Below are positions 16,921 through 27,798 of a DNA stretch of 64,000 nucleotides, piece by piece. Both the position numbers and the translations under genes were made by a program. The first letter of the stretch is position 1. Each line of letters begins with the position of its first letter. The notes below the pieces were generated by a model. The model had not been told where the DNA came from. It searched no databases and was given only the letters and a program-made list of their open reading frames with translations. The stretch is taken from assembly GCA_041398005.1 (NCBI GenBank), contig JAWKVP010000009.1, positions 88,775-152,774 on the forward strand, given 5' to 3'. This stretch comes from JAGREO01 sp020446285. Its GTDB lineage: Bacteria; Pseudomonadota; Alphaproteobacteria; Geminicoccales; Geminicoccaceae.

Positions 16921-17085
16921 CAGCGTGTCGGCGGAGGTTCGACCGTCATGCCGGCGGCGACCCGATGCAGGACATCCCGCGTCCACGCATGGGACATGCC
17001 ACCACCTTTGCCACCCGCAGCGAGCGGCCTATAGATGCAGCCGCACCTTCGTGGTTTTCAGACATCAGGAGAGAGGAGATACGCC

Positions 17086-19776
<2,691 letters not shown>

Positions 19777-19814
19777 ATGACGCCCGGACGGCCGCTTTCA
19801 AGCTGCGGCGAGAG

Positions 19815-19953
19815 CGGAGGAGCACAAGCTCCGACTAGCGACCGACCGGGAGTGCCGCCTGCGTGGCGCCTGAACGCAGGCGGCAAACTCCGGAGGAGCG
19901 CAGCTCCGACTAGCGACCGACCGGGAGCGCAGCCTGCGTGGCGCCTGAACGCA
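19815..19953. repeat. Two tandem copies of a 63-64 bp intergenic repeat
   Basis: Copy 1 is at 19815-19878 and copy 2 at 19891-19953, starting 76 bases apart. Both read CGGAGGAGC-(variable)-AGCTCCGACTAGCGACCGA-CCGGGAG then GCCTGCGTGGCGCCTGAACGCA, with few differences. Each contains small self-complementary parts (GGAGC/GCTCC and GGCGCC). The whole 19777-20179 interval between acnA and cenR (403 bases) has no credible gene; it holds these repeats and the hairpin at 19969. Confidence 0.8.
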
Positions 19954-19968
19954 AGACAAATAGTCCCG

Positions 19969-19992
19969 CATGCCCGGCTCCGGCCGGGCATG
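19969..19992. terminator. Hairpin downstream of acnA, possible terminator
   Basis: CATGCCCGGC (19969-19978) pairs perfectly with GCCGGGCATG (19983-19992) around a 4-base loop. No U-run follows directly; a run of eight T lies about 25 bases later. It may terminate acnA transcription or simply be an intergenic palindrome. Confidence 0.4.
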
Positions 19993-20179
19993 TCCGTTTC
20001 CGGGCATGGATGCGTCGGTTTTTTTTCATTGATGGATAAACCGGACGGTAACCCTTTTCTGCGACAAGACGAAAGACGGTCCCGAAATCATGGGGTCGGG
20101 AAAGGTGGTCGCATTGGGTGTCCGCTCGACGGTTATGGTACACGGCAGGACGGGCCGTGCGCCGGCCGTGTGGCATCGC

Positions 20180-20872
20180 TCAGGACTGGCGGTTGAGCCT
20201 GTAGCCGCCGGGTTCGGTGACGAGTACCGTCGTCTCGCCCGCGACAGGCTCGATCTTCTGCCTGAGGCGGTAGATGTGCGTTTCCAGCGTGTGCGTGGTC
20301 ACCCCGGCATTGTAGCCCCAGACCTCGTCGAGAAGCACCTCGCGCGAGGCCGGGCGGTCGCCGATGCGGTAGAGATATTTGAGGATCGCCGTTTCCTTCT
20401 CGGTGAGATGGATCTTCTTGCCGCTGCCGGCGATCAGCATCTTGGCGGCCGGCGTGAAGGCGTAGGGGCCCACCGTGAAGGTCGCATCGTCGCTCAGCTC
20501 GAACTGGCGCAGCTGGGCGCGAATGCGGGCCATGAGCACGCCGAGGCGAACGGGCTTGGCGATATAGTCGTTGGCGCCCGCATCGAGGCCGAGAATGGTG
20601 TCGCTGTCGCTGTCATGGGCGGTGAGCATGATGACCGGTGATTTCAGCCCCTTGCGCCGCAGCGTCCGGCAGAGATCGCGCCCGTCCGCGTCGGGCAGCC
20701 CGACATCGAGCACCACGGCGTCGAAACCCTGCACTTCGGCGAGCGCCAGCGCATCCTTGCCGGTTCCCGCCTTGCTGACCTCGAAACCTTCGTGGAGGGC
20801 AAGCTGCTCCGCGAGCTCCTCGCGAAAATCGGTATCGTCATCGACGATCAGGATGTGGTTTCCGCTGGGCAT
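20180..20872 (-). CDS. cenR: OmpR-family response regulator CenR
   Basis: DNA-binding two-component regulator, 230 residues. The receiver domain (about 1-118) has DDD near the start, phospho-acceptor Asp in AVVLDVGLPD (about residue 54), the Thr of IMLTAHD and Lys of YIAKPVR. The winged-helix domain (about 130-228) contains LTEKETAILKYLYR and the nearly invariant EVWGYNAGVTTHTLETHIYRLRQKIEP characteristic of alphaproteobacterial CenR, an envelope regulator essential in Caulobacter. The start at 20872 excludes an open upstream extension that lacks receiver homology. It is divergent from the polysaccharide synthase genes across 299 bases that presumably hold both promoters; CenK is not in the window. 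Confidence 0.9.
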   Translation of the reverse strand: MPSGNHILIVDDDTDFREELAEQLALHEGFEVSKAGTGKDALALAEVQGFDAVVLDVGLPDADGRDLCRTLRRKGLKSPVIMLTAHDSDSDTILGLDAGANDYIAKPVRLGVLMARIRAQLRQFELSDDATFTVGPYAFTPAAKMLIAGSGKKIHLTEKETAILKYLYRIGDRPASREVLLDEVWGYNAGVTTHTLETHIYRLRQKIEPVAGETTVLVTEPGGYRLNRQS

Positions 20873-21171
20873 TGCATTTCCATCAAAAAGAAGGCCGCTC
20901 CCCTTTTCGGGAACCGTGACCGCGGCCGGCGACGATGCACCGCGGATATGTGGCCGGAGCCATTGCGAGTTTACATCGGCCCGGCTGGCAGGTCGAGCCT
21001 TGGCGGACCGCAAAATATCGCCTGTTGCAAACGACTTGGCGACAAAACGCAGCTTCTGTGCGCTTGCAGTACCATGGCGCAACGTGTATCCGCAGCCCAT
21101 GCCTGTGACCTGCCTGTCAGAATCGACTCTCGCGATCATCGCACCGCTTACCGGGCGAGGCGTGTGAGCGC

Positions 21172-22695
21172 ATGTATCTGATCCTCTACATTCTCCTCCT
21201 CGCGGCCGTCTTCCTGCACGCACCGGATGAACTGCTCGATCCGGATGCGCGCGAATTCGTGCTCATCATCGGGATCGTCGGCCTTTGGCGATACAGCTGG
21301 GGTTTCGTTCATTTCGTTCGCGCGCTGATCTACAAGAACCTCACCTTTCCCCGCTGGCGCCGCTACTGCAACCGGCTGACAAGGGCCGCCCGCGACGGCG
21401 ATGTCGACCCTGCGGAACTGTTTCCGCAAGCGTTCATCGTCATCACGGCATTCAGGATCCGCAGTGAAACGGTAGCGGCGGTGATCCGCTCGGCGGTCGC
21501 CGACGCACGCGACTATCCGCGGCCGGTGACGATCGTCGCCTCGGTGGTCGAGATGGCCGACGAACGCCTGATCAAGGCGCTCTTCCATCGCCTCGAACCG
21601 CCTGCGGAGGTTCGTCTCGCGGTGGTGCGGGTCGGCGGATCGGGCAAGCGCAACGGCCTTTCCACGGCATTGCGCGCCATTGCCCGGATGCGCCCGCCGC
21701 CGGACTCCGCGGTCATGGTCATGGACGGCGATGCGATCCTGCCGCCCGGCACGCTCGGGCGGACCCTTCCCTTCCTGCGGATCATGCCGGATGTCGCCGG
21801 CTTCACCACCGACGAGGATGCGGTGGTCGACGGCGGAACGCTCATGAGCAGCTGGCATCGCCTGCGTTTCGCCCAGCGTCAGGTGCTGATGTGCTCGATG
21901 GGTCTTTCGCGCAGGCTGCTGACGATGACCGGACGCATGTCCGTCTTCCGCAGCCAGGTAGCGCTCGATCCCGGATTCATCGACCAGATCCGTCATGACG
22001 CGATCGATCACTGGCGGCTCGGGCGGATCAGGCTCCTTACCGGCGAGGACAAGTCGACCTGGTTCTGGCTGCTCAAAAAGCGCATGGCGATGCTCTACAT
22101 TCCCGATGTGCGGATCGTGACGATCGAGCATCCGCCCGGGGACACGTTCGTTTCCGCCTCGACCCGGCTCATGATGCGCTGGTTCGGCAACATGCTCCGC
22201 GCGGGCGGGCGGGCGATCGATCTCGGGCCGAGACAGGTCGGGTTGTTCACCTGGTGGTGCCTGATCGACCAGCGTGTGTCGATGTGGACCCCGCTCATCG
22301 GGCCGCTGGCGGCGGCCTGCTTCTCCATCACCGTCTCACCGCTGTTCCTCTATGTGTTCATCGCCTGGATCCTGTTCACGCGTTTCGTGCAGACGCTCAT
22401 GCTGTTGCCGTTCCGTGACACGATCAGCGGTCTGTATCCGTTCCTCCTCTACTACAACCAGGTCTATGGCGCGCTCATCAAGAGCTACATGCTCTTTCGC
22501 CTGGACCGGCAGCGCTGGACCCGCCAGCAGATCTCGTCGCGCATTCAGGGAGGCGGACGCTTCAGGTCGCTGGCCCGCACCACCGGCTCCGCCTATATCC
22601 ACGCGCTGGCCATGCTCGCGCTCTTCGCGGCGGTGGGGTTTCTCACGGGCCTGTTGACCCTTCCCGCGTCGCTACACCTTTCAAGCATTCAGTAG
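21172..22695 (+). CDS. Alg8-like processive glycosyltransferase (GT2, exopolysaccharide synthase)
   Basis: Inner-membrane family-2 glycosyltransferase of 507 residues that would polymerise and export a polysaccharide. Two N-terminal helices are followed by a cytoplasmic GT2 domain with MVMDGDAILPPGT (about residues 181-193, DxD-like), TDEDAVV, a GEDKSTW segment (about 290-296) in the position of the catalytic TED/GEDR motif, and a QVLMCSMGLSRR stretch. Three to four C-terminal membrane helices follow (from about residue 375). The order and spacing resemble mannuronan synthase Alg8. The next gene is an Alg44-like PilZ protein, which supports this. No other alginate genes are present, so the polymer need not be alginate. 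Confidence 0.8.
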   Translation: MYLILYILLLAAVFLHAPDELLDPDAREFVLIIGIVGLWRYSWGFVHFVRALIYKNLTFPRWRRYCNRLTRAARDGDVDPAELFPQAFIVITAFRIRSETVAAVIRSAVADARDYPRPVTIVASVVEMADERLIKALFHRLEPPAEVRLAVVRVGGSGKRNGLSTALRAIARMRPPPDSAVMVMDGDAILPPGTLGRTLPFLRIMPDVAGFTTDEDAVVDGGTLMSSWHRLRFAQRQVLMCSMGLSRRLLTMTGRMSVFRSQVALDPGFIDQIRHDAIDHWRLGRIRLLTGEDKSTWFWLLKKRMAMLYIPDVRIVTIEHPPGDTFVSASTRLMMRWFGNMLRAGGRAIDLGPRQVGLFTWWCLIDQRVSMWTPLIGPLAAACFSITVSPLFLYVFIAWILFTRFVQTLMLLPFRDTISGLYPFLLYYNQVYGALIKSYMLFRLDRQRWTRQQISSRIQGGGRFRSLARTTGSAYIHALAMLALFAAVGFLTGLLTLPASLHLSSIQ

Positions 22696-22704
22696 GATCG
22701 GACC

Positions 22705-23742
22705 ATGCAACCCCAAGTCGTTCATGAAGCCGAAGTTCACCGCCAGCATGTCAGGCTGAAAATTCCGATCGTCGTCGAGATCGACGGCTCGCGCTTTACC
22801 GTCGACGACTGGTCGATGGGCGGTTTCGGAATCATGAGCGAGATGAGTTCGCGGCAGCCGGGCGAGAACTTTCCGGCAAGGCTGGTGTTTCCCTTCGAGG
22901 ATTTCGAGGTATCGCTGCGTCTCGACTGTCACATGGTCTACATTCTCGAGGACAGCACCCGTTTCGGCTGCAAGTTCATCTCCATGTCGCGTGGTCAGCT
23001 CTCGCTGTTCCGCTATCTGGTCGATGCCTATCTTTCCGGAGAAATGGTCAGCGCCGGCGACATCCTGCATATCGCCGGACGTGAAAATACCGCCGAGGCG
23101 CGCGAAAAGCCGCTGAGCTTCACCCCCTATAATGACGAGGAAACACTCGGCCGGCGGATCCGGCGGGTTCTCGGCTGGGCGTTCCTGCTGATCGTCGGCG
23201 GCGGCCTGATCGCCGCGGTCGCCACGGGCTTTCAGGACCGCTTTCTCACCGTGCGCGCGGAATCGGCCACCATCCATGCGCCGACGACACGCCTTCGCGC
23301 TCCGCAGGCCGGTATCCTCCGGCCGATCGATACGCCGCCCCTGCTCGAGCCCGGAATGGCGATCGCCCGGCTTGAGGTCGCCGACGGGCCGAGCGTCTTC
23401 ATCGAGAGCCCGTGCGCCTGTGTCATGCTCGACTGGTCGGCGGTGCCCGGCGGATTCGTCGCGCAGGGTGAGGAGGTCGCCGTGCTCGCCGCCGCCGATG
23501 TGCCGCTCGTCGTCCGCGCCCGGGTCGCCTTCGGCGATGCACTGGAGATGCAGGAGGGCGATGTCGCCCGTATCGTCATTCCGGGACGCCCCGGTGTCGT
23601 CGGCGGACAGATCCGCTCCATCGATTTCAAGCCCGATCCCGGCGCCACCGGCGGCAACCGCGCAACAACCGTAACGGTCCGCCCCGACGAACCTTTCGAC
23701 TTCACCGACCTCGGCTCCATCGTGAGCGTCGAATTTCCGTGA
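22705..23742 (+). CDS. Alg44-like PilZ / membrane-fusion protein (c-di-GMP receptor)
   Basis: A 345-residue co-polymerase candidate. An N-terminal PilZ domain (about residues 10-110) carries the c-di-GMP motif RQHVRLKIP (RxxxR) and DDWSMGGFGI (DxSxxG). A single membrane helix lies at about 155-175. A periplasmic HlyD/biotinyl-lipoyl-like region follows (about 190-345, e.g. ATIHAPTTRLRAPQAGIL and VPGGFVAQGEEVAVLA). This is the architecture of Alg44, which activates Alg8 when c-di-GMP binds. It lies 9 bases after the synthase gene, so one transcription unit is likely. It implies c-di-GMP control of the polymer. Confidence 0.82.
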   Translation: MQPQVVHEAEVHRQHVRLKIPIVVEIDGSRFTVDDWSMGGFGIMSEMSSRQPGENFPARLVFPFEDFEVSLRLDCHMVYILEDSTRFGCKFISMSRGQLSLFRYLVDAYLSGEMVSAGDILHIAGRENTAEAREKPLSFTPYNDEETLGRRIRRVLGWAFLLIVGGGLIAAVATGFQDRFLTVRAESATIHAPTTRLRAPQAGILRPIDTPPLLEPGMAIARLEVADGPSVFIESPCACVMLDWSAVPGGFVAQGEEVAVLAAADVPLVVRARVAFGDALEMQEGDVARIVIPGRPGVVGGQIRSIDFKPDPGATGGNRATTVTVRPDEPFDFTDLGSIVSVEFP

Positions 23743-23770
23743 AGCACCGTCGCTGAGAGGAAGAAAAAGA

Positions 23771-23793
23771 CCGGGGGAAATGATTTCCCCCGG
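23771..23793. terminator. Hairpin downstream of the polysaccharide genes
   Basis: CCGGGGGAAA (23771-23780) pairs perfectly with TTTCCCCCGG (23784-23793). On the plus strand no U-run follows; on the minus strand the stem runs into TCTTTTTCTT. As a terminator for the upstream plus-strand gene it is therefore imperfect. Confidence 0.35.
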
Positions 23794-23808
23794 CCCCCTC
23801 AGGGGTTG

Positions 23809-23882
23809 GCGGCGGCGCCCCGGTTTAACACCCAAGCCAACTAACGGCAGGGTCAAGGGACCGCCACGGTCCCTTGTCTTTT
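23809..23882. repeat. 75-bp direct repeat, left copy
   Basis: It reads GGCGGCGGCGCCCCGG, then AACACC, CCAACT, GGCAGGGTC and a perfect hairpin AAGGGACCG-CCA-CGGTCCCTT (23855-23875) followed by GTCTTTTC. A second copy lies at 24766-24840 in the same orientation, so the unknown gene at 23944 is bracketed. Both copies are followed by pyrimidine-rich tracts (CTTCCTTCCCTTCTC), giving each the look of a terminator. Confidence 0.75.
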
Positions 23883-23943
23883 CTTGCTTCCTTCCCTTCT
23901 CTTTCCCCTTGACCTTACCTGACTTGTTTCCTATCATGGGAAC

Positions 23944-24759
23944 ATGTCCATTCAAACCTCCCTCACCAATCCCCAGCTCTGCTCCGCCCTCTCATCCTGG
24001 CGGCCGCGTGATTTCATGCGGTTTTGCTGGCAGGCGGCGCGGGCTGGCAAGGGGGGACCGCCGCCCGTTGCCGATGGGCTGGGCGAGGAGATGGTGGAGG
24101 CGCTTCTGCGTGAACCCCTCATCGCGACACTCGTTGCCACATGGCAATGTTGCGATGATGAGGAGGATCAAGAGGCCTACCGGACATTCCTGCGGCCCAT
24201 CGTGCGATCATGCTTCGAACGTGCGCTGATGGCCGAACCGGTCAACTTCCGGTTTGTCTGCTTCGCTCATTACTGTTTCGAGGTGGCGAGCCTCGATCCC
24301 GTCGAGCGCGCACTCGACCTGCTGCTGAAAAGCCTGAGGGCGAAACGGCGGGCACGGCGCAAGGTCATGCAGGCCCCACCGCCACCGACGCCACAACCGG
24401 CACCGGAGCTTCCCGCGGAATTTGATCCCGCAGACTTCGAGCCCACCCACGAGGAGCTCTTTGCCGAGCGCTTCACCTCGCGCCTGCGCAACATTGAGAC
24501 GGCGATCATCGACAGCGTCGCCGAACGGTTGAGCGACCCCGACGGCCTCCCCGTCACCGGCAAACACCGCCCCACCCAGACCGCCATCGCCCGCAAGGCC
24601 GCCGCCCTGCGCAACTCCACCCTCAACCAGAGCGGCAACACCCTCCTCGAACAAAACCTGCAAGCAACAATCACCCCACTGCCGAAGCAGAGGCGCAAAC
24701 ACGGGAACAGCCACAGGGCCGAAAAACCCGACCGCAACAATCCGCCACGGGCGCCATAA
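23944..24759 (+). CDS. Hypothetical protein between direct repeats
   Basis: A 271-residue protein I cannot assign. The first half (to about residue 140) is helical and rich in Trp, Phe, Cys and Leu (RPRDFMRFCWQAARAG, FVCFAHYCFEVASLDPVERALDLLLKSLRAKRRARRK). A Pro-rich linker (about 141-155, PPPPTPQPAPELP) leads to an acidic then charged C-terminal half with QTAIARKAAALRNSTLNQSGNT and a basic tail. No signal peptide or membrane helix is seen. The gene sits alone between two copies of a 75-bp repeat, with 61 bases between the left copy and its start. The bracketing suggests either insertion as a unit or simple duplication of terminators. Coding is supported by length and GC-rich third positions, not by homology. 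Confidence 0.55.
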   Translation: MSIQTSLTNPQLCSALSSWRPRDFMRFCWQAARAGKGGPPPVADGLGEEMVEALLREPLIATLVATWQCCDDEEDQEAYRTFLRPIVRSCFERALMAEPVNFRFVCFAHYCFEVASLDPVERALDLLLKSLRAKRRARRKVMQAPPPPTPQPAPELPAEFDPADFEPTHEELFAERFTSRLRNIETAIIDSVAERLSDPDGLPVTGKHRPTQTAIARKAAALRNSTLNQSGNTLLEQNLQATITPLPKQRRKHGNSHRAEKPDRNNPPRAP

Positions 24760-24765
24760 GCAGCC

Positions 24766-24840
24766 GGCGGCAGTGCCCCGGCCCAACACCCCGCCAACTG
24801 AAGGCAGGGTCAAGGGACCGCCACGGTCCCTTGTCTTTCC
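24766..24840. repeat. 75-bp direct repeat, right copy
   Basis: Second copy of the 23809-23882 repeat, about 80% identical by eye. The hairpin AAGGGACCG-CCA-CGGTCCCTT is at 24812-24832, followed by GTCTTTCC and a pyrimidine tract. It begins 7 bases after the stop of the hypothetical gene, so it probably acts as its terminator. Confidence 0.75.
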
Positions 24841-24989
24841 CCTTTTCCTTCCCTTCCCCGTTCCCTTGTCTCCCGACCGCCGAGGTCGGGCATTGCGGTT
24901 GCATGGTCGCGCTTGAAGCACGCTTGAAGCGCTGGTAGCCTTGGTGAATCGAAAAGCAATGTTTCGAAAGAACAGGGAGGATTCAATCC

Positions 24990-25967
24990 ATGCACAGGGG
25001 CATGATCGCTCTTGCCGGGCTTGCGGCTCTGGCTGTTGGTGGAATGGCCGTTCCGGCGCAGGCGCAGGACAAGCCCGTCGTGGCGCTCATTCCGGGTCTC
25101 ACCACCGACGCCTTCTACATCACCATGGAAAAGGGTGCGCAGGCGGCGGCCGACGAGCTCGGTGCGGAGCTGATCTTCCAGGGCGGGCCGGAGTTCAATC
25201 CGACCGTGCAGGTGCCGGTGCTGCAGGCCGTGACCGCACGTCAGCCGGATGCGATCCTGATCGCACCGACCGACAAGCAGCAGCTCATAGCGCCCATGAA
25301 GCAGGCGTTCGATGCCGGAATCAGGATTATCACGGTCGATACCTTCATCGATGACGGTGTGTATCAGGACGGTGCCGGAGAGGGCGATTTCCCGCTTTCC
25401 TATGTCGCCTCCGACAATGTGCTCGGCGGCGAGATGGCCGGCGATGCGCTTGCCAAGGCCATCGGCGAGGAGGGCAAGGTCTACGTCTCCAACGTCAAGC
25501 CCGGCATCTCGACGACCGACCAGCGCGAGGAAGGTTTCAAGAAGGCGATGGCGGACTATCCGGACATCGAGGTGCTGGAGACCCAGTTCAACGATGACGA
25601 CGCCAACAAGGCGGCCGCCCAGGTGCAGGCGGTCTTCGCCCGCAATCCCGATCTCAAGGGCGTGTTCGGTGCCAATCTCTTCTCGGCCATCGGTGCGGCC
25701 GACGGTGTCAAGGCGCTGGGCAAGACCGGCGAGATCCGCGTGGTCGCCTTCGATACGCCGACCCGCATCGTCGACGACATCAAGTCCGGCCTGATCGACA
25801 TGGCGATCGCCCAGCATCCCTACGATATCGGCTATGAAGGCGTGAAGGCGGCCGTCGCGGCGATCAATGGCGAGACCATCGAGACCTCGATCGGCACCGG
25901 TTTCACGGTGATGGATGCCTCGAACATCGACAATCCCGAGGTGCGCGAGCGGATCTATTCCGAATAG
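24990..25967 (+). CDS. Sugar ABC transporter substrate-binding protein (CUT2 / RbsB type)
   Basis: Periplasmic sugar receptor of 325 residues with a signal peptide cleaved after about VPAQAQ. The mature protein follows the Peripla_BP_4 pattern: VVALIPGLTTDAFYITMEKGAQAAADELGAEL, the QPDAILIAPTD hinge strand, AGIRIITVDTFI and LKGVFGANLFSAIGAADGV. It is the first gene of a receptor-permease-ATPase operon resembling frcBCA of rhizobia. The sugar cannot be determined; pentoses, fructose and similar monosaccharides are the usual CUT2 substrates. A ribosome-binding site (AGGGAGG) precedes the ATG. Confidence 0.9.
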   Translation: MHRGMIALAGLAALAVGGMAVPAQAQDKPVVALIPGLTTDAFYITMEKGAQAAADELGAELIFQGGPEFNPTVQVPVLQAVTARQPDAILIAPTDKQQLIAPMKQAFDAGIRIITVDTFIDDGVYQDGAGEGDFPLSYVASDNVLGGEMAGDALAKAIGEEGKVYVSNVKPGISTTDQREEGFKKAMADYPDIEVLETQFNDDDANKAAAQVQAVFARNPDLKGVFGANLFSAIGAADGVKALGKTGEIRVVAFDTPTRIVDDIKSGLIDMAIAQHPYDIGYEGVKAAVAAINGETIETSIGTGFTVMDASNIDNPEVRERIYSE

Positions 25968-25985
25968 TCCGCGAACATTCCGATC

Positions 25986-27014
25986 GTGAGCGCATCATCG
26001 GGCGATGACAGCGAGGGCCGGAGGCATCCGGCTCTCGCATTCCTCGTCAGGGCATGGCCCTGGCTGTTCCTGTTCATGCTTTGCGTCTTCTTTGAGACAT
26101 GGGCGCGGGCCAGTTACGGTATCTCGTTCCTTTTCAACAGGTTCAACCTCCAGAGCATCGCCCTCTTCGCGGCCTTCCCGCTGCTGCTGGGCCTCGGCCA
26201 GACCTTCGTCATCATCGCCGGCGGCATCGATCTTTCGGTGGGCTTCGTCATGGGCCTCGCAGCGGTCGTCATGGCGCGGGTCATGCAGTATGTCACACCG
26301 CTCGATCCGGCGCTCGCCCTGCTCTGTGGCATCATCGCCGCCATCCTGATCTCGCTGGTTCCGGGCTGGATCAACGGCACGCTGATCTCGCGGCTGCGCG
26401 TTCCGCCCTTCATCGGCACGCTCGGCATGTTCGGCGTCGCGCGCGGCGCGGGTTTCCTGACGGCCGGCGGAACCACGGTTCCGGTCAACAATGAATGGCT
26501 GTTCGCCATGGGCAATGCGCGGATCCTGGAGATTCCCGTTCCCGTGATCATCACCGTGCTGATCCTCGTGGCCATGCACTGGGCGCTGAGCCAGTCGAGA
26601 TTCGGCCAGTATACCTACGCCATCGGCGGCAATCGCACGGCGGCGGTGCGCTCGGGCATCAATGTGCGCCGGCACACGCTCTATCTCTACATGATCTCGG
26701 CCGCCTGTGCCGGCGTCGCCGGAATGATCTACACCGCCCGCTTTTCCGCGGGTGCTGCCCAGGCCGGCGAGCCGATCCTGCTCGATTCCATCGCCGCCGT
26801 GGTCATCGGCGGCGCCTCGCTCTTCGGCGGGTCGGGGACGATCATCGGCACGCTCATCGGCGCACTCATCATCGCCATCATCCAGTACGGCCTCGTCTTC
26901 ATCAATGTCGAGCCGTTCTGGCAGTTCGTTGCCGTCGGCATCGTCATCATCGTCTCGGTCCTGATCGACCAGAGCCGCGAGAAGCTCACGGGAGACCGGC
27001 ATGACAGCGACTGA
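25986..27014 (+). CDS. Sugar ABC transporter permease (CUT2 / RbsC type)
   Basis: Inner-membrane permease of 342 residues with about 8-10 hydrophobic helices. Family signatures include FVIIAGGIDLSVGFVMGLAAVVMA, PPFIGTLGMFGVARGAGFLTAGG, YAIGGNRTAAVRSGINVRR and DSIAAVVIGGASLFGGSGTIIGTLIGALI. It starts with GTG 18 bases after the receptor stop. Its last codons overlap the ATPase gene by 14 bp, consistent with one operon. Confidence 0.93.
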   Translation: MSASSGDDSEGRRHPALAFLVRAWPWLFLFMLCVFFETWARASYGISFLFNRFNLQSIALFAAFPLLLGLGQTFVIIAGGIDLSVGFVMGLAAVVMARVMQYVTPLDPALALLCGIIAAILISLVPGWINGTLISRLRVPPFIGTLGMFGVARGAGFLTAGGTTVPVNNEWLFAMGNARILEIPVPVIITVLILVAMHWALSQSRFGQYTYAIGGNRTAAVRSGINVRRHTLYLYMISAACAGVAGMIYTARFSAGAAQAGEPILLDSIAAVVIGGASLFGGSGTIIGTLIGALIIAIIQYGLVFINVEPFWQFVAVGIVIIVSVLIDQSREKLTGDRHDSD

Positions 27015-27783
27015 AGCGACGGTCGCACACCCGGCCACGGACGAGGGGCCGGTGCTCCGCTGCACCGACCTTTCCAAGCGCTTCGGCGGTGTCCATGCGC
27101 TGGAGAAGGTGAGTTTCGAGGTCCGTCGCGGCGAGGTCCTGGCCCTTGCCGGCGACAATGGCGCCGGCAAGTCGACCCTCATCAAGACCATCTCGGGCGT
27201 ACACAGGCCCGACGAGGGCGAGATTCGCTACAAGGGCGAGCGGGTGGTTCTGGACAATCCGCGTCATGCCCGCGAAATCGGCATCGAGACGATCTATCAG
27301 GATCTGGCGCTCGCCGACAATCTCGATGTCGGCGCGAACGTGTTTCTCGGTCGCGAACCGACGACCCGGCTGTTCGGCCTCGAGCGACTCGATCGTCCGA
27401 AGATGCGCGCGGTCGCCCACGACGTGCTCGAGACACTCGACATCGATATTCCCGAACGCAAGCTGCACGAGCCCGTGCGCAATCTTTCCGGTGGCCAGCG
27501 GCAGGCGGTGGCGATCGGCAGGGCGATCTACTGGAACGCCGAACTGCTCATCATGGACGAGCCGACGGCAGCGCTCGGCGTGCCCGAGCAGCGCAAGGTC
27601 AAGGAGCTGATCCTGCGACTGAAGACGCAGAATGTCGCCATCATCTTCATTAGCCACAATCTCGTGGACATCTTCGATGTCAGCGACCGCATCATGGTCC
27701 TGCGCCGGGGCATCAAGGCGGGAGAACGCCGCCCGAGCGAGACCGACCATAACGAGGTGGTGCGGCTGATGATCGGCGGCTGA
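27001..27783 (+). CDS. Sugar ABC transporter ATP-binding protein, single-domain (FrcA-like)
   Basis: Cytoplasmic ATPase of 260 residues. It has Walker A LAGDNGAGKSTLIKT (about residues 50-64), the ABC signature NLSGGQRQAVAIGRA (about 161-175), Walker B ELLIMDEPTAALG (about 181-193) and the H-loop FISHNLVDI. Unlike RbsA-type proteins it has only one nucleotide-binding domain, so a homodimer would power the importer, as in FrcA. It is the last gene of the operon; a convergent carbonic anhydrase gene ends 15 bases away. Confidence 0.93.
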   Translation: MTATEATVAHPATDEGPVLRCTDLSKRFGGVHALEKVSFEVRRGEVLALAGDNGAGKSTLIKTISGVHRPDEGEIRYKGERVVLDNPRHAREIGIETIYQDLALADNLDVGANVFLGREPTTRLFGLERLDRPKMRAVAHDVLETLDIDIPERKLHEPVRNLSGGQRQAVAIGRAIYWNAELLIMDEPTAALGVPEQRKVKELILRLKTQNVAIIFISHNLVDIFDVSDRIMVLRRGIKAGERRPSETDHNEVVRLMIGG

Positions 27784-27798
27784 TGAACCGGCATCCGC

